Assembly: GCA_963753055.1 (NCBI GenBank)
Contig: CAVWAP010000009.1
Location: 372,001-436,000 of the forward strand
Source of the DNA: JAUWGC01 sp963753055
Lineage (GTDB): Bacteria; Bacteroidota; Bacteroidia; Bacteroidales; B18-G4
DNA: 64,000 nucleotides
Direction: 5' to 3'
Shown: piece by piece, positions 1 through 8,672 of the stretch
How positions within the stretch are numbered: the stretch's first letter is position 1
Layout: every line of letters begins with the position of its first letter
Position numbers and translations under genes: made by a program
Notes under the pieces: model-generated
Databases searched by the model: none
Told to the model about the DNA's origin: nothing
The model's input: the letters and a program-made list of their open reading frames with translations, nothing else

Positions 1-522
1 AAATTTCGCGAAGATCTTTTCTATCGCTTACAGGTAATCCCTATTTTTATCCCTGCCCTTCGTAAACGCAGAGGAGATATTCTAAAACTTGCTGTAGCGT
101 TTTTAGAAAGAATTCGAAAGAAAAGCAATATCAGGGCACAAACTTTTGCTCCCGAAACTATCCGTTTAATGGAAAACTATCATTGGGCAGGAAATGTCCG
201 TGAATTAAAAAATCTTGTTGAACGATTAGCCATTCTTTGTGATTCAGAAATTATTGAACCAAAACACCTTCCTCCAGAATTACAGGGTTTTGATTTTCAA
301 AATATAATTCATGCCTTACCTCGTAAATGGAGCGATTTCAGGGTGTTAAAACAACAGGTTGCGGAAAATGCCGCCGGGGAGATTGAAAAACAATTTCTGA
401 TCGAAGCACTTCAACGATCCGGGGGCAATGTTAGCAAAGCTGCAGCAAGTGTGGGCATGCAGCGCTCCAATTTTCATCACTTATTAAGTAAATATGGGAT
501 AACCCCAAAAAGCCTCACTTAA
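1..522 (+). CDS. sigma-54-dependent transcriptional activator, C-terminal part (cut by window edge)
   Basis: The reading frame is open from base 1, so only the last 173 residues are visible. They begin inside the AAA+ domain with the FREDLFYRL motif (residues 2-10), typical of enhancer-binding proteins that remodel sigma-54 RNA polymerase. WAGNVREL follows at residues 62-69. The C-terminus (about 124-170) is a Fis-type helix-turn-helix, with GNVSKAA and the recognition-helix-like QRSNFHHLL. Any N-terminal sensory or receiver domain lies outside the window. The next gene, 244 bp downstream on the same strand, encodes a response-regulator fusion, so the two may belong to one signalling locus. 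That link is inference. The family call is secure, the regulated genes are unknown. Confidence 0.93.
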   Translation, partial: KFREDLFYRLQVIPIFIPALRKRRGDILKLAVAFLERIRKKSNIRAQTFAPETIRLMENYHWAGNVRELKNLVERLAILCDSEIIEPKHLPPELQGFDFQNIIHALPRKWSDFRVLKQQVAENAAGEIEKQFLIEALQRSGGNVSKAAASVGMQRSNFHHLLSKYGITPKSLT

Positions 523-739
523 AAACAAATTAATCCCGTCAAAAAGGTGTGTAAGCAGGGCATACACTGTATGAGTTCTTGCCACATTAATCTTTATATG
601 AAAATTATTTTTCCTCCGACTACGTCGAATGGCAACCGAAAGAAAACATGGCTGTATATGCCTTGAATAAAGGATTTTGGCAGGTATGCCGTAAAATATA
701 GTGGTCATAAAAATTTTCATTTCGCCAGAAACCGGAATT

Positions 740-755
740 TGGAATACATATTGCA
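740..755 (+). promoter_or_regulatory. possible sigma-54 (-24/-12) promoter
   Basis: TGGAATACATATTGCA has the GG and GC elements 12 bp apart, as in TGGCAC-N5-TTGCA. It lies between a sigma-54 activator gene and the response-regulator gene. The predicted start would be only 1-3 bases before the ATG at 767, giving an almost leaderless transcript, which weakens the call. Confidence 0.25.
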
Positions 756-766
756 TAAGCATTTGT

Positions 767-2395
767 ATGAAAACACAACCTAAAATATTAGTCATTGATG
801 ACGAACAAGTCATTTGTGACAGCTTCACAAGCATCTTATCAAATAAAGGGTATCAAGTGGATACGATGATCAGCCCACGTGAAGGATTAGATTTAGCAGC
901 ATCAGAAAAATACAACCTTGTCTTTCTCGACTTAAGGATGGAAGAAATGAATGGGATTGAGTTATTCCAAAAATTAAGAGAGAAGGCACCAGATTTACCG
1001 GTCGTTGTGGTAACAGGTTATCCCAGCATCAACACGGCGATAGCATCAATGCGTTTACATGCTTCCGATTACATTTTAAAACCATTCACTCCGGATGATA
1101 TCCTGCAATTGACAAGAAGGATTATTCCAGAGGTAAGCCCGCTGGATAAAGATGTGAAGAGAAAATTATCAGAACCACAAGTATTGCCGGCATGGAAATC
1201 AGCCGGCAAGCCAATCCTGTTTTATGAAACAGCCTGGCTGGATCAAGGCGAGGATGGTACGTTCAGGGTGGGTGGACAACTTCCTGATTTTATTGCAGAT
1301 AATATTGCAGAGATTATGCTTCCGGAAGTTAATGATAAGGTATATCAGGGACTGCCACTTGCGGGATCTCTTTTAAATTATAAATTCAGGATCATTATTC
1401 CATCTCCTCTGTCAGGCAGAATAATGGAGGTGAACCATAACTTATCCGTCAGTTCGCCGTTGATCGACAAAAATTATTTCGATGAGTCCTGGATTGCGAG
1501 AATTGATCCTGCTGATTTTGAAAGGGATTTCAAGAAAATGCAACTGCGGAATATCGTCATTCTCAGCAAACGCACAGATGAATTGAAAGATTACAAGAAT
1601 AGGCTTGCTAACATGGGGTATGGTGTAAATTGCATAGATTCGGTTTCAAAGGCAATTACGACTTTAAAAAAAGAAAAAAACAAAGTCGTTTTTATCAACG
1701 CAGCACCTTTTGATAATGACGGACCTGAGTTTATTCAACATTTTAATAAAGAAATTCCAGAAGCCAAAGTTGTTATAATTGGGAACTCTGATTCAGAATT
1801 TGAAGAAGCTCTCCGCAAAAATAACATACTGTATTATTGTATCAATTCCCTTTTCAGCAATGAAATTGCTGATATTCTTTACAGTATTTATAGTTCTTTT
1901 AAACAAGAAATTGAAATTATTGGATCCGATTCATTAAGTATCATCCCTCATTCTATCAGCAGAATGCATATCACTAATAAACACGGTAAAAAGATTACAC
2001 TGCTTATCTTCGGGAACCTGTTATATAATAATCAAGGCATAGGTTTCATCCTTCTTAATAAGCTCCTTGAAAAAGCTTTTCCACTTGAGGTTACTCGCAG
2101 TATTAACCGTTCCAGCTCAACTGATCCCGCCAGTCAGCAATTGATCAATGAAGAGAAAGAAGATAACGATCTTATCATTACTTTCCAGGCAAAGGACTTT
2201 GGCAAAATTCCCGGTCAAATCCAAAAGAAGGTCGACATCTGTTCAAATAGCAATAAATCAAAAGTAGTGAAGATCAATATCTCAATACAGTCAGATGAAT
2301 TTGGAAAAAGTGAGAGAGTTGTTTTCAATAATCATACATCAAGAGCCATTGCAGAATTACTATTTGATGAAATGACTTCTTTTGCTTCCGGGTAA
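767..2395 (+). CDS. response regulator fused to a GcvH-like (lipoyl-type) domain
   Basis: The start is placed at ATG 767 because MKTQPKILVIDD is a canonical receiver N-terminus. The longer open frame upstream adds 22 unrelated residues. The protein has 542 aa. Residues 1-120 form a receiver domain with acidic pocket D11/D12, phospho-acceptor D55, T83 and K105. Residues about 152-255 resemble glycine-cleavage H protein: the PEV..V..G.P. strand, then SPLSG at 213-217, with K206 aligning to the lipoyl-lysine of GcvH. Residues 262 to about 375 look like a second, degenerate receiver domain lacking the aspartate. The remaining ~165 residues are unrecognised. No DNA-binding domain is visible, so output may be through protein contact or the H-like domain. 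Domain calls are from sequence, the signalling role is inference. Confidence 0.85.
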   Translation: MKTQPKILVIDDEQVICDSFTSILSNKGYQVDTMISPREGLDLAASEKYNLVFLDLRMEEMNGIELFQKLREKAPDLPVVVVTGYPSINTAIASMRLHASDYILKPFTPDDILQLTRRIIPEVSPLDKDVKRKLSEPQVLPAWKSAGKPILFYETAWLDQGEDGTFRVGGQLPDFIADNIAEIMLPEVNDKVYQGLPLAGSLLNYKFRIIIPSPLSGRIMEVNHNLSVSSPLIDKNYFDESWIARIDPADFERDFKKMQLRNIVILSKRTDELKDYKNRLANMGYGVNCIDSVSKAITTLKKEKNKVVFINAAPFDNDGPEFIQHFNKEIPEAKVVIIGNSDSEFEEALRKNNILYYCINSLFSNEIADILYSIYSSFKQEIEIIGSDSLSIIPHSISRMHITNKHGKKITLLIFGNLLYNNQGIGFILLNKLLEKAFPLEVTRSINRSSSTDPASQQLINEEKEDNDLIITFQAKDFGKIPGQIQKKVDICSNSNKSKVVKINISIQSDEFGKSERVVFNNHTSRAIAELLFDEMTSFASG

Positions 2396-2532
2396 TATTA
2401 AACATCTTAAACATTTTAATCCTGGTGAAAATGAAAAACAAATATTATACTGTTCAATTTTCATATTCCTTATGGCACTGGGGTGTAAAAACATTCACTT
2501 CCGGGCTACTGGATACCACCGGCTTAAACAGT

Positions 2533-3459
2533 TTATTTATTTAGTGCTTGTAGTTCTTTCAACACTTTTTCTGTGTCTATATCCATCACCCACACATCAA
2601 AACTCCCGGATCGGGTGCTTGTAAAAGCTATTTTTTTGCCATCCGGCGACCAGCAGGGGCTTTCATTAAATCTAGGTTGCGAAACAAACTGAAGTGATTT
2701 ACCTCCTTCAGCAAGCCGGATCCAAAATCCCAGGATTCCTTCTTCAACGGCCGCATAAACCATAAAGGTTCCATCAGGTGACAAGGCAATGTAACGGTAT
2801 ATTCCTTCATGAAGCCCGGAGATTTCCTTTATTTCCTCCCCATCCGATGATATTTGCAAAACAGTTGATTTATGAGTCCCCTTTTCCATGAGGGTTACGA
2901 TCACACTTTTTCCGTCATGTGACCAGCATGCAGGGAGTGGGATATTATCTTCACTCTGAAAGATTTTTGCAATCTTGCCAGTTTTAATATGCATAACATA
3001 CACTGATAAAGTAGTCCCCTCCATGAAGGCAATTTGAGATCCATCGGGCGACCAGCAGGGCAAGCCACCATGCAAGATGTGAATGGAATCAGGAATTATA
3101 TTAACAGGAACCCCTCCTTCTGCCGGAATCATCTTAATGCTGCTACCGGTATCTGCATCAAAAACAATATACCGGCCATCAGGCGACCATTTGGGATGTT
3201 CGGCAATTCCACTGAAAATTTGCGTGGCCTCTTTTCCGTCAGTGGTGATCCTCCAAATACCATTTTTCCCGAGCGTGTCTTCAATGAAAATGTGGGAGTA
3301 AATCAGGAATTTCCCATCCGGTGACCATGACGGAAAAGCTTCCGGATCATCATCAAAGGTCAGCTGGGTAGCTTCGAACATATCCTGCCCATTCAGATTA
3401 ATTATGGTCATACCCAGGAACGCAAAAAGTAAACTGATGTTTTTTATTTTCAATAACAT
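2533..3459 (-). CDS. secreted TolB-like beta-propeller (PD40 repeats)
   Basis: Six WSPDG-type repeats are visible (FPSWSPDGKF, HPKWSPDGRY, PCWSPDGSQ, CWSHDGKS, LSPDGTF, PCWSPDGKK), which is the PD40/TolB six-bladed propeller pattern. The chosen ATG at 3459 gives 308 aa starting MLLKIKN followed by a hydrophobic stretch and a likely signal-peptidase site near NLNGQ. An upstream ATG at 3498 would add 13 charged residues and spoil the signal peptide. Free-standing propellers of this kind are periplasmic or surface proteins that usually bind partners. No Tol-Pal genes are nearby, so it should not be called tolB. Function is unknown beyond the fold. Confidence 0.85.
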   Translation of the reverse strand: MLLKIKNISLLFAFLGMTIINLNGQDMFEATQLTFDDDPEAFPSWSPDGKFLIYSHIFIEDTLGKNGIWRITTDGKEATQIFSGIAEHPKWSPDGRYIVFDADTGSSIKMIPAEGGVPVNIIPDSIHILHGGLPCWSPDGSQIAFMEGTTLSVYVMHIKTGKIAKIFQSEDNIPLPACWSHDGKSVIVTLMEKGTHKSTVLQISSDGEEIKEISGLHEGIYRYIALSPDGTFMVYAAVEEGILGFWIRLAEGGKSLQFVSQPRFNESPCWSPDGKKIAFTSTRSGSFDVWVMDIDTEKVLKELQALNK

Positions 3460-3524
3460 ACGTGTTGTTTTAAATAGTTTTTTTATAAAGTTAGTCAATA
3501 TATATTGAATCCATTTGGCATATA

Positions 3525-3557
3525 CAAAAAGAGCGCAGCTTTGCTACGCTCTTTTTG
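3525..3557 (-). terminator. intrinsic terminator of the lipoprotein gene
   Basis: An 11-bp perfect stem (CAAAAAGAGCG / CGCTCTTTTTG) encloses an 11-nt loop. It lies just downstream of the minus-strand gene ending at 3607. The T-rich side of the stem gives it terminator character in either direction. Confidence 0.7.
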
Positions 3558-3558
3558 T

Positions 3559-3572
3559 TGTACCCGGAGCCG
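3559..3572 (-). repeat. 14-bp copy of the tRNA-Leu 3' end (possible attachment-site remnant)
   Basis: TGTACCCGGAGCCG occurs here and again at 5768-5781, where it is the 3' end of tRNA-Leu plus two flanking bases. Both copies have the same orientation. The ~2.2 kb between them holds a single gene. This is the geometry left by integration at a tRNA 3' end, but 14 bp is short and no integrase is present. Confidence 0.45.
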
Positions 3573-3606
3573 CTATAGAAAGACTATCTACAGATTAGTT
3601 CTTTCC

Positions 3607-4926
3607 TTACTTCTTGATTAAGACAACATCCTCACCAATAAATGGAGTGCCGTCAAGAAGATCTCCGGTGACAAATAATACCAGGCAATCTCCATCCTCT
3701 ACTTCTCCAAGTGCAGCAACAATATCCCGTTTATCAAATTGCAATGTAAGATCCATGAATCCATCAGGGCCATATGTATTACAATCAAGGTTGCAGTCTT
3801 CCTTTCCTGAGAATGGCTCAAATGGTGTTGCAACATCCTCATTGTTTGACATGATAGGATCCACTCCTTCAAGCTGAACCGTACCTACATCAATCTGTGC
3901 AACATCAAAATCCGCGGTTCCAAGAATTGCAACTGGAAGTAGGCCGCCAGATTTTACATTAAGTGGATTAGGACAACTCGTAGGCTTTATATCAAATGGC
4001 ACGTAATAATCGCCAACTCCACCACAAATGCAGGTTCCCGGTTCAACTTCAAAGGCTTCAATGATATCTATATATGCATCCCTTGACCAGAGAATTTCCA
4101 GAGGAGCGAAGGATATTAAATCACACTCCAGATCTTCATCACGGCCAGTTGCAGTTGCGAAATGACCAAGGTAAGCACCTGACTTAGTTACTTTTACGAT
4201 TTGGCCATAGCCATTTCTACCAAGATATAGCAAATCACCTCTACCGACTGCAACTCCGCTAATTTTATCCATTGGGTTGCCACTTGCATCTATCGGATAG
4301 ATTGCTCCAATATATGAAGAAGTCCCTGAACCGGAGGCATCAATACCTGATACATCCCAGTGTTCAACGAAGGTTGCAATATCATCAGAAACCCAGATTG
4401 AATTGTCGGTTCCATCAAAAGCCAATCCGTCACAAAAACCGCAGCATCCGGGAGTCTTCATTGTAAAGATATAAGTACATAATCCGGTTGTTGGATTAAT
4501 TAAATAAACACTCAATGGTTTATGTGCTCTATTATCGGTCCCACCCCAGATCATTCCACGGGACTCATCCCATGCTAATGCACCAAAACTTATCGAATTT
4601 CCGTTTACATCCGCCAGTGCAACCGAACCAAGGTTATTGCCAGCTTTATTTGTTAAATAAAGATATGGCCGAAATTCATAGTTATAATAAATCGTAACTG
4701 GATCTTCACAATTGACTGCAACTCCAAGACCAGTTGAGCCGTGTACAGGAAGATAGAGTGTAAAAATTTTATCTCCATTAGCCTTAAGTATCGAGCTATC
4801 AGCACCGCGTGTTCCTTTTTCCAGGACAACAGCCTCTTCCTTGGATTCTGTTGGTTCTTGTTCACATCCTGAAATTAGCCATCCAATTACTGCTAATCCC
4901 AGAATAATAAATAATATTTTTCTCAT
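3607..4926 (-). CDS. secreted lipoprotein with C-terminal 'IKPxSCPNPLN' domain
   Basis: The protein has 439 aa. A lipoprotein signal is clear: MRKI, hydrophobic core, then LISGC with the lipidated Cys at residue 21. The central part (about 60-300) looks like a beta-propeller-type extracellular region but has no motif I can name. The last ~130 residues (VPFDIKPTSCPNPLN, LLPVAILGT, ATPF) match a domain often seen at the end of secreted proteins of environmental bacteria and archaea. The start is fixed by an AAGGAGG Shine-Dalgarno sequence 4 bases before the ATG, strong for this genome and nearly unique in the window. With the tRNA 3'-end repeat, this suggests horizontal acquisition. Molecular function is unknown. 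Confidence 0.85.
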   Translation of the reverse strand: MRKILFIILGLAVIGWLISGCEQEPTESKEEAVVLEKGTRGADSSILKANGDKIFTLYLPVHGSTGLGVAVNCEDPVTIYYNYEFRPYLYLTNKAGNNLGSVALADVNGNSISFGALAWDESRGMIWGGTDNRAHKPLSVYLINPTTGLCTYIFTMKTPGCCGFCDGLAFDGTDNSIWVSDDIATFVEHWDVSGIDASGSGTSSYIGAIYPIDASGNPMDKISGVAVGRGDLLYLGRNGYGQIVKVTKSGAYLGHFATATGRDEDLECDLISFAPLEILWSRDAYIDIIEAFEVEPGTCICGGVGDYYVPFDIKPTSCPNPLNVKSGGLLPVAILGTADFDVAQIDVGTVQLEGVDPIMSNNEDVATPFEPFSGKEDCNLDCNTYGPDGFMDLTLQFDKRDIVAALGEVEDGDCLVLFVTGDLLDGTPFIGEDVVLIKK

Positions 4927-4937
4927 AATTCCTCCTT

Positions 4938-5725
4938 TTTGATAATTAATCTTGTTATTGATTGTGCTCAGATATTAACCTCCTTTCATATTAAATTGTA
5001 GACAGGTATCATTTTATTGATCTTCAAGCCCAGCTGTTCAATCACAAAGTACTTATGGTTAACTGCTTGCTATTATTTAAAACAGCTTGTTAACAGATTT
5101 GCAATAGGTATTAGGTATTAAATTTTAGGTGAACATCGTATTTAATAAATATTGATTTTAAGGGCTCAATGGTTTCAATAACACAAAGTTATAGCCCCCA
5201 GATAATGGCCACAATAACCCTTTTGGTATATTTTTTAAGATGGGAAAAAGAAAATGTGGGGAATTTACCAGGGAAATGCTTTGTTTAAGGCCGCGGTTAG
5301 GACTTGCACTTGAAGTTGGTCTTCAATGACTTCTACTATGGAAACGTGTATTATATTTTCATTTATCGCAATACAAGTACATTTCCGTTACTAAGCTTTA
5401 TCAATACCCCTTTCGGGTAATATGATATTTTATATCGCTAATTTCAGGAATATTCTGGTGCCCTGATGATTTTCAGTTTTGAAATCCCAATAGATTCTAC
5501 AACCTAACCCAGGAATGGTAGTCATGTATAACTTGCAGCAAGATCGTTCAAAAAACAGGGGTATGTCACCACCATTAGGACCATTTTTTCACCATTCAGA
5601 TGGGAACGAATCTAGATTTCTGGTATTGACTAATAATAAGGGCTATGAAAAGATACCACAATAACTGAAATATAATAGCTAATTAGCCATAAAATCCATG
5701 CCAATACCACAACCATAAAAACAAA
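4938..5725. other. gene-poor spacer
   Basis: About 790 bp without a plausible gene on either strand. It is AT-rich and shows no clear tandem repeat or RNA fold by eye. It lies inside the possible tRNA-bounded island and may hold eroded sequence. Confidence 0.5.
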
Positions 5726-5752
5726 CCCCTGATAATGCACTATTATCAAGGG
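5726..5752 (-). terminator. terminator downstream of tRNA-Leu
   Basis: Read on the minus strand, CCCTTGATAAT - AGTGC - ATTATCAGGGG forms an 11-bp stem with one mismatch, followed by TTTGTTTTT. It begins 17 bp past the tRNA 3' end. Confidence 0.7.
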
Positions 5753-5769
5753 TTCTAGATTGTTACGTG

Positions 5770-5853
5770 TACCCGGAGCCGGGATCGAACCGGCACGGGA
5801 ATTACCCCACTGGTTTTTGAGACCAGCGCGTCTACCAATTCCGCCACCCGGGC
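5770..5853 (-). tRNA. tRNA-Leu (anticodon CAA)
   Basis: An 84-nt minus-strand tRNA. It shows the acceptor GCCCGGG, a class II D-arm (GGCGGAATTGGTAGAC), an anticodon stem CTGGT/ACCAG around loop CTCAAAA (anticodon CAA), a long variable arm, a T-arm GCCGG-TTCGATC-CCGGC and discriminator A73. CCA is not encoded. Its 3' end is repeated at 3559-3572. Confidence 0.97.
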
Positions 5854-6373
5854 GTGTCGGTTTGTACCCAATGTTTGGGGGGGACAAAGATATGAAAGTT
5901 TTTCAAAAATTCTTAAGAATTGACCTGATCTTCGCTGTAAAACAGCTCCGATCAGCAAAGCAATTCACCAAGCTCCAATTGACCCTGCCTACCGGCAGGC
6001 AGGCAAATAATATACAAGTCTATAATTGATCCAATATTCAATTTTCATGGAATTGTGATTTGGAATTTGATATTGTATATCGTAGTCCGTATATCGTAAA
6101 TCGTAAATCATTGTACCGCTCCACCCCCGCTGGGGGGCGTCCAGATTCCGAAACTGGAATGCTCCCTCGGCAAAGAGCCTCTGTCCGCATCCCTAGGTTT
6201 CTACACCTGGACTGGTATTCAAAAAAATATAACACATTGGAGGAAGTATATACGGCCTTTGAAAAGTATGAATATAATTCAGAAGCCTTGATTTTTTGGT
6301 TCTTTTTTATCAAGAAAAAAGAACATGCAAAAAGGAGTGTTATCTTTATATAAAGCAATTCAACATTTTACAA
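5854..6373. other. intergenic region with small palindrome and a heptad repeat
   Basis: No convincing gene. A GC-rich palindrome CTGCC-TACC-GGCAG lies near 5987-6000. A 7-bp-period array occupies 6075-6109. Open frames on both strands at 6038-6358 are mirror images of low-complexity sequence and lack coding character. Confidence 0.5.
6075..6109. repeat. heptad-period array (GTAAATC type)
   Basis: Five consecutive 7-bp units: GTATATC, GTAGTCC, GTATATC, GTAAATC, GTAAATC. One of a family of unrelated arrays in this window that share only the 7-bp period. Confidence 0.75.
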
Positions 6374-7330
6374 ATGAAAAACGCCTTACTGACAATAGCA
6401 CTGCTCTGTATATGCACAGCAGGCTACCCACAAATCAATTGGGAAGAAATCGATCCCGGGACCAATGATGGTATCCACGATATAGAAATCACACCCAACG
6501 GTACACTATTCATCTACACCTATGGTACAGGAAAGATCCTCAGATCTTCAGATAAGGGTGAATCCTGGGAGATAGCGGCAAACCTTGACTCAATCTACTT
6601 TGAACAAATCCAGTTTATTGATGATAAACATGGCTGGATATGTGGAGAACAAGGTAAAATCTATAAAACTATCGATGGCGGGCAAATCTGGCTCGACAGG
6701 TCCATTGCAATAGATGCCGGCAACCTCCTGCTCTACGGAATGTGGTTTGAAGACAAACTAAATGGAATGGTATCCGGCGCTATTCTGAAAGATAGAAAAC
6801 TACACAATAAGATCTACTTTACAGAGGATGGAGGAAGCTCATGGAACGAAATGACGGATTTCAAGTCGCCCTCCATGATCCTGAACCTGGAAAAATCACC
6901 AGCTGATCTATTATGGGGCAGCGGGGATAACATGATTGTTAAAAATGAGCATGACAGCTGGAACATCATGTTCTATGACAGCACTAAAACCACCGGGCAG
7001 ATAAGAGACCTGCTTTTCATTGATGATCACACGATCGTAGCTGTTAGTTTCAAAGGCAAAATAATCAGATCTGCCGATGGGGGGCAAACCTGGAAGAACA
7101 CTCCTGTCACAAAGAACAGGTTAAGATCCTTAGCCCTACTGCATGATGGCTCCTTGATCACAGCAGGTGATCAAAATAAAGAAAATGGCCAAATCTTCAT
7201 CAGCAATGATGCCGGGATTTCCTGGACCCCCTGGGAAAATAATCTCGAAGATGTCCATCGCATCCAGGTATTTGGATCAAGCTGCTGGCTCGTTGGGAAA
7301 AATGGAATGATCGGCAAAATAAGTTTTTAG
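6374..7330 (+). CDS. secreted BNR/YCF48-like beta-propeller protein
   Basis: ATG 6374 gives a 318-aa protein starting MKNALLTIALLCIC, a clear signal peptide ending near AGYPQ. Upstream in-frame codons come from low-complexity sequence. Asp-box/BNR motifs recur (RSSDKGESWE, KTIDGGQIW, RSADGGQTWKN, SNDAGISWTP), along with HGWICGEQGKIY, typical of the YCF48/photosystem-II-stability-like propeller group. Such proteins are exported and often surface-bound in Bacteroidota. No catalytic residues of a sialidase can be identified. It has no obvious operon partner: repeats separate it from the DUF362 gene downstream. Substrate or partner unknown. Confidence 0.85.
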   Translation: MKNALLTIALLCICTAGYPQINWEEIDPGTNDGIHDIEITPNGTLFIYTYGTGKILRSSDKGESWEIAANLDSIYFEQIQFIDDKHGWICGEQGKIYKTIDGGQIWLDRSIAIDAGNLLLYGMWFEDKLNGMVSGAILKDRKLHNKIYFTEDGGSSWNEMTDFKSPSMILNLEKSPADLLWGSGDNMIVKNEHDSWNIMFYDSTKTTGQIRDLLFIDDHTIVAVSFKGKIIRSADGGQTWKNTPVTKNRLRSLALLHDGSLITAGDQNKENGQIFISNDAGISWTPWENNLEDVHRIQVFGSSCWLVGKNGMIGKISF

Positions 7331-7339
7331 TAATCCCAA

Positions 7340-7440
7340 GAGAATCATAGAAACACGTAGAGGCACATAGAAAATACATAGAATACCCATAGAGTACCCA
7401 TAGAGTACCCATAGCGCCATATAGCCATATAGCAATATAA
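7340..7440. repeat. degenerate CATAGAGTACC tandem repeat
   Basis: Units of 10-11 bp built on CATAGAATACC/CATAGAGTACC, followed by 8-bp CCATATAG units. The same motif family recurs at 20651-20689 and 21927-21960, where the IS110 element sits inside it. Confidence 0.75.
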
Positions 7441-7446
7441 CAATTT

Positions 7447-7467
7447 CACCAACCACCAACCACTAGA
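7447..7467. repeat. heptad-period array (CACCAAC type)
   Basis: CACCAAC, CACCAAC, CACTAGA in exact 7-bp register. Related arrays occur at 14516-14536, 16643-16656 and 16711-16731. Confidence 0.6.
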
Positions 7468-7515
7468 TATTTACCTCCGTTTTTTTGTATCTTTATCTAT
7501 CAAATCCAACATATT

Positions 7516-8433
7516 ATGAAAAAATTAGATCGTCGTAATTTCATCAAAGGCAGTATTCTTGCAACTGGCGCTGCTTTTGCGAGTGTTCCATTTATCCCCA
7601 ACATCCTTAAAGGAGCTTCAGCTCCTGGTACGCCAGATATCGTTACGATTGCCGGCGACGACCCGATGGGAAGCATGGAACTATTGCTGGCACCCCTTGG
7701 AGGGATTGATAAATTCATCAAGCCGGGCGGAAGTGTTGGCATACTGGTCAACTCCCCCTGGGTGAACCCCGGTACATATACCAGCCCGGATGTGGCCCTG
7801 GCATTTGTAAAATTAGCCAAAGATGCCGGGGCAGGTCAGATCATCTGCTTCAAACCCGCCAGGGAAGGCTATTGGGAAGAAAGCAAATATTATGAGGACA
7901 TGAAAGACCTCATCAACGAGATCAAATACGGGGATGAACGCACTAAGGTTGAAATCCCCAAAGGTGTGGACCTGAAAGAAGCTGAACTATTCCAGGTCTT
8001 TCTTGATGTCGATACCTTTATAAATATACCAATTGCCAAACATCATAACGGCACTATCTACTCCGGTACACTCAAAGGTCTAATGGGCGTGACCGATAGA
8101 ACAACCAACCGCTTTATGCACTCTCCCGATGGCGAATATACCTATAGTAAAGAAAGGTACCTTTCACAATGTATTGCCGACCTTTCCACCCTGCGTAAGC
8201 CTGACCTCTGCCTCATCGATGCTATTGAATGCTGCACAGAAAACGGTCCACGGGGTCCGGGCCAGACCGTTAAACCCAATAAGCTGGTTGCAGGTATCGA
8301 CCCCGTTGCCACAGATGTCTACGCCGCCAAACTCATGGGCTTCATGCCTAACGAGATCCAGACGTTTGAATTTGCTGCCGCTCACGGAGTCGGCACAGCT
8401 GATCTATCCACTCTTGAGGTTCTCGAGCTTTAG
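7516..8433 (+). CDS. Tat-exported DUF362 family protein
   Basis: The protein has 305 aa. The N-terminus MKKLDRRNFIKGS is a twin-arginine signal followed by a hydrophobic stretch ending near LKGASA, so it is probably exported folded, possibly with a cofactor. The body matches DUF362: VGILVNSPW, an AKHHNG segment, GTLKGLMGV, and GIDPVATDVYAAKLMG near the end. Many DUF362 proteins carry ferredoxin-type CxxCxxC clusters. None is visible here, only an isolated ECC. DUF362 has no firmly established single reaction. The gene stands alone between repeat-rich spacers. Confidence 0.88.
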   Translation: MKKLDRRNFIKGSILATGAAFASVPFIPNILKGASAPGTPDIVTIAGDDPMGSMELLLAPLGGIDKFIKPGGSVGILVNSPWVNPGTYTSPDVALAFVKLAKDAGAGQIICFKPAREGYWEESKYYEDMKDLINEIKYGDERTKVEIPKGVDLKEAELFQVFLDVDTFINIPIAKHHNGTIYSGTLKGLMGVTDRTTNRFMHSPDGEYTYSKERYLSQCIADLSTLRKPDLCLIDAIECCTENGPRGPGQTVKPNKLVAGIDPVATDVYAAKLMGFMPNEIQTFEFAAAHGVGTADLSTLEVLEL

Positions 8434-8444
8434 CATTCAAAGCT

Positions 8445-8527
8445 CTTCGACGGAGTTTATGCTGAGCTCAGTCGAAGTACTCAGGATAATAATCTGAAGT
8501 GTTCCCCCTCCTTCTTGAGGGAGGGGG
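8445..8527. repeat. dispersed palindromic intergenic repeats
   Basis: Two imperfect palindromes lie just after the DUF362 stop. CTTCGAC ... GTCGAAG spans 8445-8477. CCCCCTCC ... GGAGGGGG spans 8504-8527. The second could also act as a hairpin terminator but lacks a T-run. Confidence 0.5.
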
Positions 8528-8672
8528 CAAGGGGGTGGGTATAAGAATCTCCTTCTATACTTTTCTTTCTTTTGTTTAATTTATTTTACTTTTCATTGAA
8601 CAAAATGATAGGCTATGTTGTTTGTTTATCATAAATCGAAATTTATTTAACAAACACATAAAACTTTATATC

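Noticed and set aside
2431..2544. 37-codon plus-strand frame (MKNKYYTVQFSYSLW...)
   Set aside because: Weak ribosome site, overlaps the end of the TolB-like gene on the other strand, no recognisable homology. Could be a small protein but not supportable.
5630..6029. Open frames on both strands across tRNA-Leu
   Set aside because: They run through the tRNA and low-complexity sequence.
6038..6358. Overlapping ~100-codon frames on both strands
   Set aside because: Mirror frames through heptad repeat and palindromes, without coding character.
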